Assembly: GCA_034440635.1 (NCBI GenBank)
Contig: JAOTON010000470.1
Span: forward strand, 295,515-359,514
DNA: 64,000 bases
Origin: Lepas anatifera
Lineage: Eukaryota; Arthropoda; Thecostraca; Lepadidae
Direction: 5' to 3'
Each line of letters begins with the position of its first letter. The first letter of the stretch is position 1. Shown here one piece after another: positions 34,865-47,023 of this stretch. Below the pieces are notes generated by a model, which worked only from the letters and a program-made list of their open reading frames with translations, searched no databases and was not told the origin of the DNA. The translations under genes were made by a program, and so were the position numbers.

Positions 34865-36090
34865 TTTTAATGTTGATAAAGCAGCTATGTTTTATATTTC
34901 CAAGGGGTAATTCCATTCTAGAGTTGGGTGTAATTCACGCTGCATTTCATATCTACGCCGCTTTTGCGTGAATGTCGCCGCTCTTTATGAAACGTGATTC
35001 AGAGTACGGCATAGCTTGGCAGGTGAGTGTGGTGTAAAACACGTCGCATTTCTACAACTTTTATGAAACAGGGCCCAGATGGGAGCCATATCCTATCGTG
35101 GGGGTGCCGATGTTTGCATCCTGGGATGGGACATTTCATGGGGGAGCCATGAATTTCATGGGTGCCCACTTTTTTCTGTGGGCACCAAAGGTGGATGGGC
35201 TTGTCCCCCTGGATCCGCCTATGCGCAGTGCAGTGGTAGGACCGAAGGGGTAGGGCGGTGCTATATTTTTGCTTTATTGGTGTTATGAATAACACACATT
35301 CATTTTACGGCTGAAACATTGCACCCACAAGCAATATATTGTCAAGTATGGCATTTGGCCGTACGGCATTTACTATACATTCACCAGAACACCTACAGTA
35401 GACAAAGTTCAATTGCCCAGCTCAGATAGCCAACATTCAGCAGTGTATGATGCATACAGAACTGGGCTTCAAGACCAGCCCCGGCTGATCCAAAGAGCAA
35501 GCGGTGGCAATACAAAGTGGCCAATTGCCCTCACAAAGCCAAATGATCTGATAGAACAGAATAATACAGAATTGATTAGATTAGTTGAGACTTCCTTTAA
35601 AGACTGCTAAAAAATTCGGCTCGACATTCTCTCCTGATCAACAGAAGACGGATGTTTCTCTATTCAACCAAATACTTCCCACTTGAGCACCCATTCCACT
35701 TTACAAGCATCTGGGGTGGTTGAGTAGCTCCAACTCAAACACTCAACACTGGATTTCCCAGCGATTTGGACCCGGCAGAACAACATGTTCTATATTTGAC
35801 CAAAGAATAACTGCGACTATCTACACTAGGTAAAACATAGCTACAGTTCCTCGAACCGATATGTGATGACTTGATTGGCAAAACTACATTTTAGTGAACA
35901 AGGCAAAAACTGACAAAACATGGCCTCATCCTTGCTCAGTACTTTTAGAGAGAAAACACCAAACATACGTTCCTTGTAGCAGCACTTCGCAACATTTCTG
36001 ATCATGAAAAAATACTGCTGTTGCGAGCCTGATTTTGTATGTTCATATTTCTATTCTTGTTTATCTAAGATCGGAAATGTTGCGAAGTGC
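34862..36090. other. No gene recognised
   Basis: 34913-35075 has ACGCTGCATTTCATA, TTATGAAACGTGATT and TTATGAAACAGGGCCC phrases of a worn MITE related to 22500-22700. GGATCCGCCTATG near 35211 is a hAT-type end fragment. 36008-36062 duplicates the spacer of the inverted repeat that follows. Confidence 0.4.
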
Positions 36091-36626
36091 CTGTGGTTAG
36101 GAGCCATGACAATATCTCTCATCACGACATAAATGAAGGAAAGATCATTGAAGTCAGGGACGAGAGCAACAGGATAAGAAAGCTCCAAATGACCTCTCTC
36201 TCTCTCTCGAACAAAAAATATTTAGTTTTCGGTACTTTCTCGGAAGCTACAGCAACTTTATCTAAGCAGTGTTAGAAAATGGCTTAGGTAACCAAAACTT
36301 ATTTCATGCTCTTTTTTTGTTGTCAGAAGGAGCAAAACTGCTGTTACAAGCCTGATTTTGTTTGTTCATATTTCTATTCTTGTGCATCTGACGACAGAGC
36401 AAGGAACATGAAATACGTTTTGGCTATCTAAGCCATTTTTAATACTGCTTAGATAAAGTTGTTGCAGCTTCCGAGAAAGTACCAAAAACTAAATATTTTT
36501 AACTTTGAGAGAGAGAGAAGTCATTTGGAGCTTTCTTATCATGTTGCTCTCGTCCCTGACTTCAATGACCTTTCCCTCATTCATGTCGTGATAAGAAATA
36601 GGTATTGTCATGGCTCCTAACCACGG
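36091..36626. repeat. Long inverted repeat (hairpin-forming)
   Basis: Left arm 36091-36326 and right arm 36386-36626 are reverse complements at roughly 85% by eye, with a spacer of about 59 bp. They begin CTGTGGTTAGGAGCCATGAC and end GTCATGGCTCCTAACCACGG. Each arm, read inward, can encode a similar peptide (SHHDINEGKIIEVRDESN in the left, YHDMNEGKVIEVRDESN in the right), so the arms look derived from coding sequence. The spacer (ACTGCTGTTACAAGCCTGAT...) has a direct copy at 36008-36062. A transcript would fold into long double-stranded RNA. Confidence 0.85.
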
Positions 36627-37329
36627 AAACGAAATCCACGACAAAACATGTGTGTGCATAAAAATAATTGTACCCTTTGTATATGGTGTAATTTCCCGTG
36701 CATTGTCCATGATCAACCAACGCATAATTTCCAGCGTGGTACCCATGGGCGCCAAAAGCGGGGTGGGGGACGAGGGACGCGTACCCTCCCGTCGGCCAAT
36801 TAGGGGAGACAACCCCCAAAAATTGTTTTGGTCCAGCTTCATTAATGCTGTTAGGTACTGAAGATGCTCAGAATTTGCGTCCCCCGGTCAGCACCAGACC
36901 AGGTCCGTCCCCCTGCAAAAATTATGTGGCAGCGGCCCTGTCGATACCCTATGCTCATTTGGAAGATGGTTCCACTCGATACATTTCAATGTTTATCATG
37001 CTTATCGGTTGGTGCAAACGAGCTTCTTTCCTGCCCAGGCACTAATTAAAATCTACTTCTGAGGACGGTGGCTGCCTCTTTTCAGTATGTCTACACAAAA
37101 GAAGCAGCTAAATTACGTATGACAATGCTCTGCAGAGGAATTGGTCCGCGCTATCCATGAGTTCTCCTGGATGTGTCGTGCGAGAAAGAACACAACTGCC
37201 ACCTACTGGCCTGGTGCTCTTAGACTTGTGAAAAGATGTCGCTTATATCGGGCCTGACAAGACCATAAGGTAAAATTGTCTCACTTTTTTAAGTCACACA
37301 AAATGACTGAAAAGGTCGAATGCTGCTTT
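36627..37329. other. Coding-like flank of the inverted repeat
   Basis: On the minus strand the frame entering the right arm continues upstream to 36842 with peptides such as NYTIYKGYNYFYAHTCFVVD in a neighbouring frame. This resembles part of a protein-coding exon with a frame break, but I cannot name the family. From 36850 on nothing is recognised. Confidence 0.35.
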
Positions 37330-37782
37330 AAAGGGAATGTGGCACCTTCATAACGTGATTTTAACTGAGATAGCCAAGTTGTAAAGCAAGTCGGAAAACC
37401 CGGTACTCCATATATCATTTGTCTTGGAACTCGATATTTCCGTAGAAAAAAGCTAAAACCTACCTGACACCTACCCCTCACCTACCCCTCGCCGGGTGGC
37501 CATTGTTGTGAGCTGCTGGTGTGACGACATATGCTGACGTCACGATGAGCATCAGCCAATCGAAGCCCTTGAAACGTTTCAAGTATGGTAGCGGTTGCCA
37601 GATCGTGACATCATCCACAGGCTGATATTTATTTCTTTTTCTAGAGAAGTATTTTAAAAATAAAAATATTGAGCTTATTGTACATTTTTCAGAGAAATCA
37701 TGAGTGGTTTCATTATTTTCGGCTAAAGGTACGCCTAATTGCACTAAATTCCAGGATTCCACCAAGGTGCCACATTCCATTT
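37330..37782 (-). mobile_element. MITE with AAAGGGAATGTGGCACC ends, copy 2
   Basis: AAAGGGAATGTGGCACCTT at the left and AAGGTGCCACATTCCATTT at the right. Internal sequence matches 10432-10895 in reverse. TTTAA flanks both ends, which may reflect a TTA or TTAA target. 453 bp, non-coding. Confidence 0.82.
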
Positions 37783-38447
37783 AAGAACACCTCGAGGGCG
37801 TACGAGAGACTATTGTTGATGTGTTTTTGCTGAGGGAAGTGGAATATGGAGCTGGTGCCGATTTTAACGGGCATTGCACATAACGCCATGTCGATCTATT
37901 GTCGACCAAACATCTAATTTGTGCCCATCACCTTTGCTATATATTCGCTTTGAACACATTGGTGGATTTACGATTCCCGATCGGAGAGTGTTCCTCCGGT
38001 CTGGGGAGGGGGAAATTTGTACCGGAAGAGTTGTTTAGGTGAAAAGGGAGCCATTTTTCGAGTGCGACCAATCAGGGTGCACCAGACCTCATCCGGGGCG
38101 GCAACACTCGCACCTTGGGGGACGGGAAGTGACATTTCAGGAGGTCCTGGTACGTTTTCGGGGATATCAAGGCGCAGAGTGTCGTGGTGACAAGAAGTGG
38201 ATTGGGAGAGGCTTCTGTCTTTCTGCACCTCCTCAACTCGCCAAGTTTGAGCGTGTCCTATGACAAGAATAAGATGGCTAAAGGTAGCTCAAACGAGACG
38301 TTATCAGCTGGATGATGTGACCCTCCAACCACAACCTCTACCACGAGCTGATTTCAACATTTTGAAAATAAACTGTCTTCTCGGCCATGAGCATACACAA
38401 ATACAAGCTGTGTGACAAAGTGGTTAGCGCACGATACACACTGAACA
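37783..38447. other. Downstream flank of the copper transporter gene
   Basis: No gene recognised. The first part (38340-38447) is the probable 3' UTR of the transporter on the minus strand. Confidence 0.4.
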
Positions 38448-41400
38448 TCAGTGGTGGTACTCTGAGCTGCTTCCGAGATAAGAATCTGTTACCACCAGTT
38501 TGCCAAACAGGTAGTATCCCAGCGCCGATCCTCCGCAGATCGAGATGAAGATGTAAGTGTTGAAGGTCATCGCTGCCAGCATTAAGAAGTAGCTGGCTGC
38601 CACCTGCAAAAAAGTTTGATCTGAAGGTATTGACGACAAACATTATTCAACGAGTACTTATCACTTATTTTCATTCGAAACAACACAAAAAGAAGATAAT
38701 TCCTAATTTCACCACCTGATTGCTATTGATTCATCAGTATAAGTAATTTCCACATCACTCATGTAATGTATGGGATTGCTGAAACAATTACGTGAAAGAC
38801 ATTTCCGTGCGACCGTTTGCTTAATACGCTGAATTAAAATTTCCCTCCTTTCCACCACACCATTTATTACGACGAGAGGATTTATATTTCACTTTTTGCC
38901 CAGAGACGATACTGAACACATTCCTACATGACTCATGCTAGTTTAGATAGTCTGCACTTAGTTAAAAAAGTAAGGCATGGTTCATGAGCACAAGATTCCT
39001 TTGCAAAATCCCTATCAAAAGCAATAATTGGTGGGAATAAATTGACCCTGCACAGACGTGGTGCGTGATTAAAGTTCGGTAGTCCATGCCTTCACCTACT
39101 CTCGTTCCCAATCCGTGAAGTACACCCATACCATCTCTTTCAATCTTAAAATGGAATAAGAGTGAAATTTTCTTCATCACAGCGCACAATATGCCATAAG
39201 ACACACACTTTACCCACGAAACAGCACTGGCAGCATCACGTACCTGGACAAGATGCAGTAATGTTTGCAGCCTGCAAACAGAGAGAAAGATAGATAGATA
39301 GATAGAGAATCTGTCTTCGAAACTTCGTAACGTACAAACATAGCCAAATGCAGGGCTCGGCTTGCGATAGACACCTTAGAAACGTTATTGCAGTTTAACT
39401 TTATTAAAACGTTATATATGTTCGACCCTGTAAAGTGCTGGACTTAACACGCGCATTGACGGGGGACGGGTACCCGCCCCTCGGGTTTTTCGAAGATAGT
39501 ATAAAAACGGCGGCGCGTAGCGCCACCGTACTTGGCATACCTTTTCTCTCATCATTTTTACATCTTTTTTGGAAATTTTATGATTGGGTCGTCCCAGATC
39601 AGGTCACCAGTACAGGTCAAGTGACTGGACCTCAAAAAAGTTTAAGATAGCATAAGTCGGAACAGGGTGAACCTATCCGATTAAAACTCATATCATATAA
39701 TGGGCTCACCGAGTTCTCTAAAAAAAATTCCGGTATTTTTCATATCGATGACCTAAGGTCAGGTACGAGCCATTACCTCTCCATTGGAAATACATGGGAA
39801 AATGGTTTTAACTGAACATCTTAGTAATTGATTGTGATAAAGTGTTTATTTTAACTGCAATAAATTTACCTTGTCTTTGCGGTTCTAATGATATGCATTC
39901 TATCTAATTTGACCTTGACCTAACCTCAGGTCAGGTCAAATTCTTGATTTGACCAGCAAGGTCATATTATACATCATTAGATTCGGCTTGCTGTGAGGAT
40001 TCATGTAGTGTAAGTTGTTTTGCTCTATCTTTACTTGTTCAGATGTAATGACCGAAAAATCTTCATCTATATGAAATCTCTATGGCGGCATGTGTTGACC
40101 TCTAGTGACCTTAAATGTGACCTGACAAAAAAATGGTTCAACATTTTTGATGGAGAAGTGGATGGGCTAACCAACGCCGTTTACTGTTTTTCGCTACCTA
40201 GCGTGGTTCTCAAGAGATCTTAGGGGGGGGCGGGCACCTCCGTCAAAGCGAAGGTGGCACAGACACCCGTCAATCCGCGTGTTCAAGTGTGAATGGGCTT
40301 ACTTACAGATGTCCTGCACTTGCATATCCCTCAGGTTTGTACTGGTCGGCTAGAATCACCCTGCAACAAAACAGGGGCTCTCAGGTGGATGCACTGCTGA
40401 ACAAGTTAATCAACAGACGACCAGCATCCACGAGTTCATGGTTAGGTATGCTTCCCCAAAGCCCCACTAAGCCTAGCAGCACCTACCGGCCGACTTTGAG
40501 ACCTTCGTAGAGGGAGGCCAGAAGGACGACGCCGATGCAGGCGGCGGCCAACTCGCCGGGACTGCTCACGTCGAAGCCCTTGAACCACAGCTGCAGCTGG
40601 TAGCCGGCGTAGAACTTCATCTGAAACAAACTGCCAGCAGTGTAGGTACCCATGCCCAGGGGCGTAGCCAGGGTTTCGCTCAGGGAGGGGCGGCGCCCCG
40701 AAAAGGGCCCCTGCGACAGCGCCAAAAGGTCCCTGATGGGTAAAAAGGGCCCTGCTTGTTACAGAATAAAGTGCTGAAGAGGGCTTAAGAGGGCCCTGTC
40801 TGGTAAAAATACCAAATTCGGCTACAGAGCATAGTGCGGGCGAGCCGCGCGAAGCGCGGCTCGTGTCTTCAGGGCGGCCCTTCGGGCCCCTCAGGTAGGG
40901 GCGGCTGTCCCTGCCGCCCCCCCTTGGCTACGCCCCTGCCCATGACTTCTATACTTAGAACATAAAACGCTTCTGATCATTGGTGGGTGTCCCGCTGGGT
41001 TGGGGAGGGGTCAAGAACTCTTGGATTTGGGCTCTCGTAGGGTTAGTGTACGTAAATAATCTTCAAGCTATCCAGAACCCTACGGGTTGAAAAGAGATGC
41101 CGAACCCTGCATCAGCATTGTCTGGTGTCGTACCCAGTGCATCAGTAGCTTCAGAAGCACAATGGAGGCAGATCTTGCCAGGCCCATAACATGAACATTG
41201 TCGTTTTTCTCTGTATGTTGTCTTATCTTATTAGGGTGTTTTCCCGAGGAAAATATTTCCATATTACTGCTAGCTATCTTGTTAGACTTTGAAGGTAGCT
41301 GCTAATTCAATAAAACGTTGCTATGTTGTAGATTGTTAGAACCCTTGCATGAACGTTTACCAGCCCTCTTGGATTTAGTGACACGAGTAGGCATTCAAGT

Positions 41401-42167
41401 GCCTTACTACCTGGAGACACGCCCTTGTATCGGACCCCTCCTTGGCGCAAGTTCGAACAGTGGTGGACACAAGAGGAATTAACCCACTCGAATTTCTGAG
41501 TGCCCATAGTGATAACGGAGTGAGAGGTTATTCAAGGTAAAGGTGGGGCAGTGTTGAGCCCCCCCTCCCCCTAAATGAATGTCTGGATCAGCCACTAGAT
41601 GCAAAATATAATACGTGCTGGTAGGAGCTTCCACTCCCATGAAAACCATATCTGGTCTTATGACACACTTATAGATAAAATCAAGATACATTTCTTATAC
41701 AATAAAATGTTTGTGCCACACGTTAAATCGACATTTTTAGCACACCAAGAGCTAAGTGTAAAGAGTGGAAATTCGTGACTTCCAGTTGACATCTACATTT
41801 GATGCTACACAGAAGCATTCATGATAAAATGGTAAGAAGAACATGTATGTTTTATGAAAGGAAATTCCACCCTTATTCCGATATCAGTGTAAGCCATTTG
41901 TTTTGTGGTGACATGTCCCCTGTGAGTCCAGTTCAGGGGAGTACATCGCAGGCAAGAGAGCCACTGCCAAGGCACCAGACTGACCTGCATCATGGGCATG
42001 TCAGCCACACTCGACCCAACTGCTGGCCTGGTTCCCACTTCACCCAGTAGGTGCGATGGTTGACCTCCGACTTCCAAGTGTTTTGATGTAATGCCTGGGT
42101 CTTGTATGACATCCGGCACTCCACTGCTACCGCCATCAGGAGTGGCTGAAACGCCAAGGTGCTCCAT
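38448..42167 (-). CDS. High-affinity copper uptake protein (SLC31/CTR family)
   Basis: Five coding exons on the minus strand: 42167-41985, 40620-40487, 40360-40307, 39271-39244 and 38603-38448. All borders are GT...AG and phases agree (0, 2, 2, 0). The product is 184 aa, typical for CTR1, a trimeric plasma-membrane or endosomal Cu(I) channel. The extracellular N-terminus ends in a Met cluster (DMPMMQMK). TM1 is GELAAACIGVVLLASLYEGL, a family signature. The cytosolic loop is about 25 residues. TM2 has the Cu-binding MxxxM as MLAAM in YFLMLAAMTFN. TM3 has the GxxxG packing motif in GGSALGYYLFG. The tail ends EYHH rather than the HCH of many relatives. I chose ATG 42167 because an acceptor-like TCACTGCAG lies just upstream; an earlier start is possible. 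Two mobile elements occupy its introns (39444-40286; 40657-40938). Confidence 0.9.
39290..39304. repeat. (GATA)n microsatellite
   Basis: Short GATA run in an intron of the copper transporter gene. Confidence 0.85.
39444..40286 (-). mobile_element. TTAA element B2 in a copper transporter intron
   Basis: TTAACACGCGCATTGACGGG at 39444 leads into GACGGGTACCCGCCCC and TCGGGTTTTTCGAAG (the right end). The other end at 40286 has two ATTGACG-type motifs, CCTAAGATCTC and a worn terminus (GTTCAA in place of GTTAA). The GC stem GGCGGCGCG...CGCCACCG at 39509-39530 matches B1. The interior has AGGTCA/TGACCT clusters (39590-39625, 39750-39765, 39910-39965, 40095-40125). Length 843 bp. It lies wholly within the intron between exons 3 and 4 of the CTR gene. 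Confidence 0.87.
40657..40938 (+). mobile_element. hAT-like MITE in a copper transporter intron
   Basis: CAGGGGCGTAGCCAG and CTTGGCTACGCCCCTG are inverted ends. Flanks CCCATGCC and CCCATGAC match in 7 of 8 positions. 282 bp; an internal palindrome CGAGCCGCGCGAAGCGCGGC is shared with the copy at 51896-52175. It lies in the first intron identified for the CTR gene. Confidence 0.85.
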
Positions 42168-42504
42168 CAGAGTGACAGACTGCAGTGATTGACACACCGC
42201 CGTAAATATGCTACCACGGTCCCCGCCTATTGCGACACGTAAATTGGCACTGGTATTTAACATTTTCTGGCTAGGTTTCTGACGTTGTGATTTTGCATCT
42301 TGATCATACTCAATGGCAATATAGGTAACATTTACTCTGCTGAAACAGTAAACGTGATGCCCGAAAGAGATCCTTGCCCAACCGAGAAAAGACAAAATGC
42401 CGTTACTGCTCTGCCATGGCCTCAAGAGGCTAAAATACTGAACGAATTCATGAATTTCAAGATCAAGGTCATACCAGCATTCTCAAGGTCATTGGCCTCA
42501 GTGC
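42168..42504. other. 5' flank of the copper transporter coding region
   Basis: A minus-strand open frame runs through this stretch into the first CTR exon, but a plausible acceptor at about 42179 and the lack of family similarity upstream suggest intron or 5' UTR. Confidence 0.4.
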
Positions 42505-43038
42505 TTCCGGTTTAATGGCGTTGCCCAGTATGACGTATATTATAATATGGCATAAAAGCTGAGATAACTCCGTGTAAATATCAAGGGCACAGGTCACGGT
42601 CATGGTTCGAGGTCCATCCTCATTTCCCGCCCAACGCCTGCTATCGTGATAGTCATAGTGTAATTATACGGAATATATCATATCGTGACGTCATAGGTCA
42701 ATAACCTTGAATGACCTTGGCTCAAACATTTAAGGAAACATCTTTTGGATCTTCTCACTATGATCTTGGTCCATGGTCATTATATTCCTGACTTTTTGTG
42801 CTTAATCGGGGCTTTTCCCGACGCATCTCCAAAACGGCCAATATTTTACCTTTATGACCTCGTTTGACCTGAAAGATATTGGCCTAATCCAATAGAATAT
42901 TGCTATAATGTACATCCCCACTAACCCTTCAACCAGAGCTTTTCTAAACCTCTTAGTTTCCGAGATCTCGGGGGGGGGCTACCAGACCACCCTCCAGTGT
43001 TAGTTTGTGGCAAAACCCTCTCCAGTTCGGGTGTTTAA
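42505..43038 (-). mobile_element. TTAA element C3, left part
   Basis: On the minus strand the left end starts TTAAACACCCGAACTGGAGA, followed by ACACTGGAGGG with weak hairpin arms and GAGATCTCGG. Interior phrases (ACCTCGTTTGACCTGAAAGATATTGGCCT read on +) align with C1 and C2. The region upstream of 42505 is unrelated, so the right half is missing or unrecognisable. Confidence 0.68.
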
Positions 43039-45087
43039 CATGTCACTGACCATATACAATATTTGCATGATATCAGCTAGCAGTACTCTTTTGATAAGCG
43101 TTTACTGTCTTAATAAAGCAGTGGTAAAATATAGCCTTGCTTCTACGAAGATCCTTTCATGACCGATCCTTGCACACAAATGTATTTCTCACCTGGCTGG
43201 GAGGATGTGGCTCCTGATACAAAGTGCAGGCTGAGCTGCAAGCTGCAAGCTGCAATCAACGCTGCTGATATACTCCTTAGTGTCATCGCTGAGTACTTAC
43301 ACAGGAACATTTCCAGGGGCGTCTGCGCAACTTTACTGACCACTAGTAACGGAACACCACTGCAAACTAGCACCAAGTCGCAATTCTCTCACTTTTGCTA
43401 TAGTAGGAACTGTTGGACGGAAGGCAGATAGCGAGATTGTCAGCTGCGAGGTCCGCTTGTAGTAATTGTCTTGTTTATATCACTATTATATCATGCATCC
43501 TTAGAGAAGAAAAGGCAGATGCAAAGGCAGCGGCTTCCTCGTCCGTGGTCGACTGAAGGTGGAGCCCACCGTGCCCGCTCTACCTCCGCTGAGCTTATCA
43601 GACGTAATGGCCTGCCCAAGATAAGTGAGTCCACCAGTTTTTGACGAGAGCTGATACAAGGTGACAATGTATCTGTGTGGTGTGACAATAACGGCAAAGA
43701 TATTCACCCTCAGCAGAAGTAACCTCTTGAGCCCATTGACGAGAATACCAGGGATTGCAAGTACCATTTTATGAGAGATTATGATTGAATGTGTATTTCA
43801 GTTGAACGAATAAAAGTTGGCTCAAGCTCACCACGATTTACACAAGGTGTTTCCAGACAAGACAATGCAGGAGCTCCCACTACCGACGGCAACAATCGCT
43901 GTTCAATTCTAAACAATAAGGTACAAAACCAACAATTCTAAAGAATGAAGTACAACATTAACTATAATGTGTTCTATGATGAAATATGACACATGTTTCT
44001 ATTAGAAATGATGCACCTCCACTGTTTTAAATATAATCTCTCCGAACAAACTGTGACAGCAGTGATCAAGAACATCAACGAGATGTTGGTGCTCCAGTAC
44101 GAACCTGCAAGACGTAGTGTTACCCTTCCTATTGGTTTAAGCCGGCGCCCAGTCGGGTTTGACCCTGGGCCAAAGTCCCTCAGGATGCACTTTGCCATTC
44201 GTTCAATGGAATGAGATTAATCCTGACTTCCTGGGACGGCCAATAGTGCAGTTGGGGGTTATCGATGCACCAATTGCCGAGATAATGTGGCGTTGCCAAC
44301 TCCATATCTGTGGAACTGTTCCCGGGGAGTCAGATTGCTTTTTACTCATCCCGATCTTGAACCCGGGTCGGCCGCGTGGAAAGCAGGCACGCTAAGCACT
44401 TCACGTATGAGTGGGTCATCCACTACACTGACTTCTTTAAATTCTACTACATGCATCTCCAGGTATCATATTTTTATTGTTGCAAGCTTCTTACACCCGT
44501 AAAGCCTTTGCATAGCCTAGTGGTAGCAGAGCGAATTCTAATTTTGCAGACCATTCTCTTTACCAGATTTTGAAAGTATTTAGCGCACAGCCCTCAAATT
44601 AGAGAAAATGCAATAAGATGAGGATGGACAAATAATCCGGTAGAATTCATGCATATCAGGCTTTCATGACAGAAGGCTCATTTCCATAAAGGGACGGCGC
44701 ATTCCATTTTCGAGTAGGTGTGCAAAATTATCGGGAGGGGCGCGTTTTTCCTCCTTGGGGCGCCTATTTTCTCTCCCTGGGGCAGTTTTGATGTCAGTGG
44801 GCGCCATTCATATGTTAAAATGTTTTATTTCACACAAAGGGTCCTTCCTCTTCAGGTAGGCGGTGTTTAGGCTTGATTTTCTTTTGACTGGCTGGGGGTG
44901 TCGGCAAAATGGGGGGGGCGGGAGGGCACTTCCCTAGACCAAGCCAAAACCCAGTGTGGAAAAATATAATTTTGCACACCCTCAACTTTTTCAGGATGTG
45001 CAACTACCACCCTGTCTCCCCGGAATTCGCTGTCCCTGCTTCACTATCAAGCAGGAACCCTTATGTGACGCAAATGGTTGGAAAGGT
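43039..45087. other. No gene recognised; one C-type element fragment
   Basis: 44228-44300 (GTTGGGGGTTATCGATGCAC, then GCGTTGCCA) matches 56398-56450 within a C-type element and is probably a fragment. No exon is supported. Several frames of 70-90 codons lack motifs. Confidence 0.4.
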
Positions 45088-45943
45088 TTCAACCCATCAC
45101 CACCTAGGGGTCTGATCGGATACCCTCTTCGATTTTTTTGCGAATGATTCTGAGCCGATTCAAATGAGACGCGCGTCGCTTTGCAGGCCTCATGGAAATC
45201 AACTTGACAAATTATGACCAAAAGTTGACAACTGGCAGGTCAGGTCAACGAGTTATGATGCCATTTCTCCACCCATGTAAGGTGATCTTGTTATTCAAAA
45301 ATGAGGCTCACAAAACCAGGGTGTAGCTCTGATTCCTGAAGCGCTAGATCAAGTTTTTAACATCAATCGAAAGTTATTGAAAGAAAAAACTGCACACTCA
45401 TCCACTTTGAGTTCAGGTTAATACGAGGGCAACCAGAGGTCACCAGAATCACGGTTTCCAAAGTGGTTTGCGTGTACAACTTTTGAGGAAAAGCAGACAG
45501 AGTCTTAAACTTAGTAGCATTGTAATGAGCCTGATCCAAGGATTTGAATGACGTGCAGCATGACCTTGAAAAGTTCATTGAAAGGTCAGTATTTGATCCC
45601 TTGACATCATAATGTGACCTTACAAGCTCATGACGCGTATCATTCGAATGCTTGGATCAAGACAAAACACTGATGTCTTTTATTTTGTTTTAGGTCTCAT
45701 TATGCCTGAGTTATACGAGATTTTTTAATTGGGCCTAAATTTGACCAATTTTGAACCACTGTGACGCCACGGGTCAACGGATATGGTTCAAACTTGAGTC
45801 CAGATTAGAAGATGGCAAGGCCCTTCCAGCACCGACTTAATTTCTTTCCGTATCACTTTCGCTTCCCGAGATCGTAGGGGAGGGGTCCGAACGGACCCCA
45901 GGCGGTGGCGTGTACGAAAAGAGCCCAGGCGGTGCCGGGTTAA
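45088..45943 (-). mobile_element. TTAA element D1
   Basis: On the minus strand the left end reads TTAACCCGGCACCGCCTGGG. The motif CACCGCCTGGGG recurs next to the palindrome GGGGTCCGTTCGGACCCC, then TACGATCTCGGGAAG. The right end on + (45088) is TTCAACCCATCACCACCTAG, then GGGGTCTGATCGGATACCC, then TTCGATTTTTTTGCGA. 856 bp. One terminus has become TTCAA. Interior AGGTCA hexamers occur at 45236-45248 and 45580-45620. Confidence 0.78.
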
Positions 45944-46808
45944 CAATTGAGGCCACTCTGTAATGAGGACCACTCTATCTGGTTACGCGATGGATTAATT
46001 TTATTTCATCGACACGTGGCGAGATTGGGGAGCTGACAGTGTTATTGCGGCCACTTGGTTTGTACTATTTACCAATGATCATGCGAGAGATACGTCACTT
46101 TATGACTTTGCTGTATTTTTCTTTATTAGGGCCATTCCTTACGGATACACTTGCCCAATTACAGGTGGCATATTTGTGCATTTTTATCAGTCACTTTTAT
46201 GCGTTTTATACATTCTTATATCGTTCTCTTCATGCATTACCTCTTTCAAGCTTCTCTTTTCATGCAAATATACTGTTTTCTTTAAGCAATAATTTCACCT
46301 GTCAATGAGGAGAGTCCCATAAGTGTTGTTGCTGCATGAACGCATCAGACCCTGGATGGAGATCCCGGGGGTGGGGAATCAGGACCACCCTGAATTTTGG
46401 GGTTTCCGATAAGCTTTGCACAGGGCTTGTATAGCCGTGCCAGCGTTAACCTACCCAGGAGCCTCTCTCCCTTGGATCGAAAACATATCTGCGGCCCCAG
46501 ATCAGAGTATAGTTTCCGTGGATGACGGTGGAAGTGTAATGTAAATTTGTGCTGCCTGGGTGATGCTGGTGATCAAAAACCGACAATCCAAGTATGCGCT
46601 TTTAGCGCCATCTATATATCCCCTTGAGATATAGGTGACGCTATCTACTAGCGCTAGCTCTGATGTTTCAGGCAAAACGGAGGCCAAACACCACGAGCGC
46701 TATATATTTTCCGGGCATTCAGGAACTGTTTTCTAATGATAAGCTGTTCTTGCCTTCAGGCGAGTACGTAAAATAACCTGGCACGGGTTTGACCGCTTCT
46801 CTGGTGTG
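45944..46808. other. No gene recognised
   Basis: An 89-codon frame at 46039 is AT-rich and hydrophobic without a motif. Nothing else supported. Confidence 0.35.
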
Positions 46809-46925
46809 CCAATGATCAGTGGTCTGCAGTGACTGGGGATCAGTGGTCCGCATTGACCAGTGACAGGTGATCAGTGGTCTGCAGTGACCAGTGACCGGTG
46901 ATCTAAAGTGTGTGGTCGCCTTTCC
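46809..46925. repeat. Short GATCAGTGGTCTGCAGTGAC repeat
   Basis: Three to four diverged copies of GATCAGTGGTCTGCAGTGAC with CCAGTGAC phrases, upstream of the reductase-like gene. Confidence 0.7.
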
Positions 46926-47023
46926 AGTATTGAACAATGACTGGTGACCCCCTAGTGTACACTGTTATGTAACCAGTGGCTTGAAGTGTCCAATGAGTAG
47001 TGGCCTGATCGGTGTGGCCGGAA

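Noticed and set aside
37968..38263. Overlapping frames of 74-86 codons on both strands
   Set aside because: No motif, no splice context, and mutually overlapping.
41805..42425. A single-exon protein of 206 codons on the minus strand
   Set aside because: Only its middle part (42167-41985) belongs to the CTR transporter; the frame then runs past a good donor (CAG|GTCAGT) into intron and begins upstream of a plausible acceptor.
44505..44575. tRNA-like phrase GCATAGCCTAGTGGTAGCAG
   Set aside because: No matching T arm or acceptor pairing follows at the right distance.
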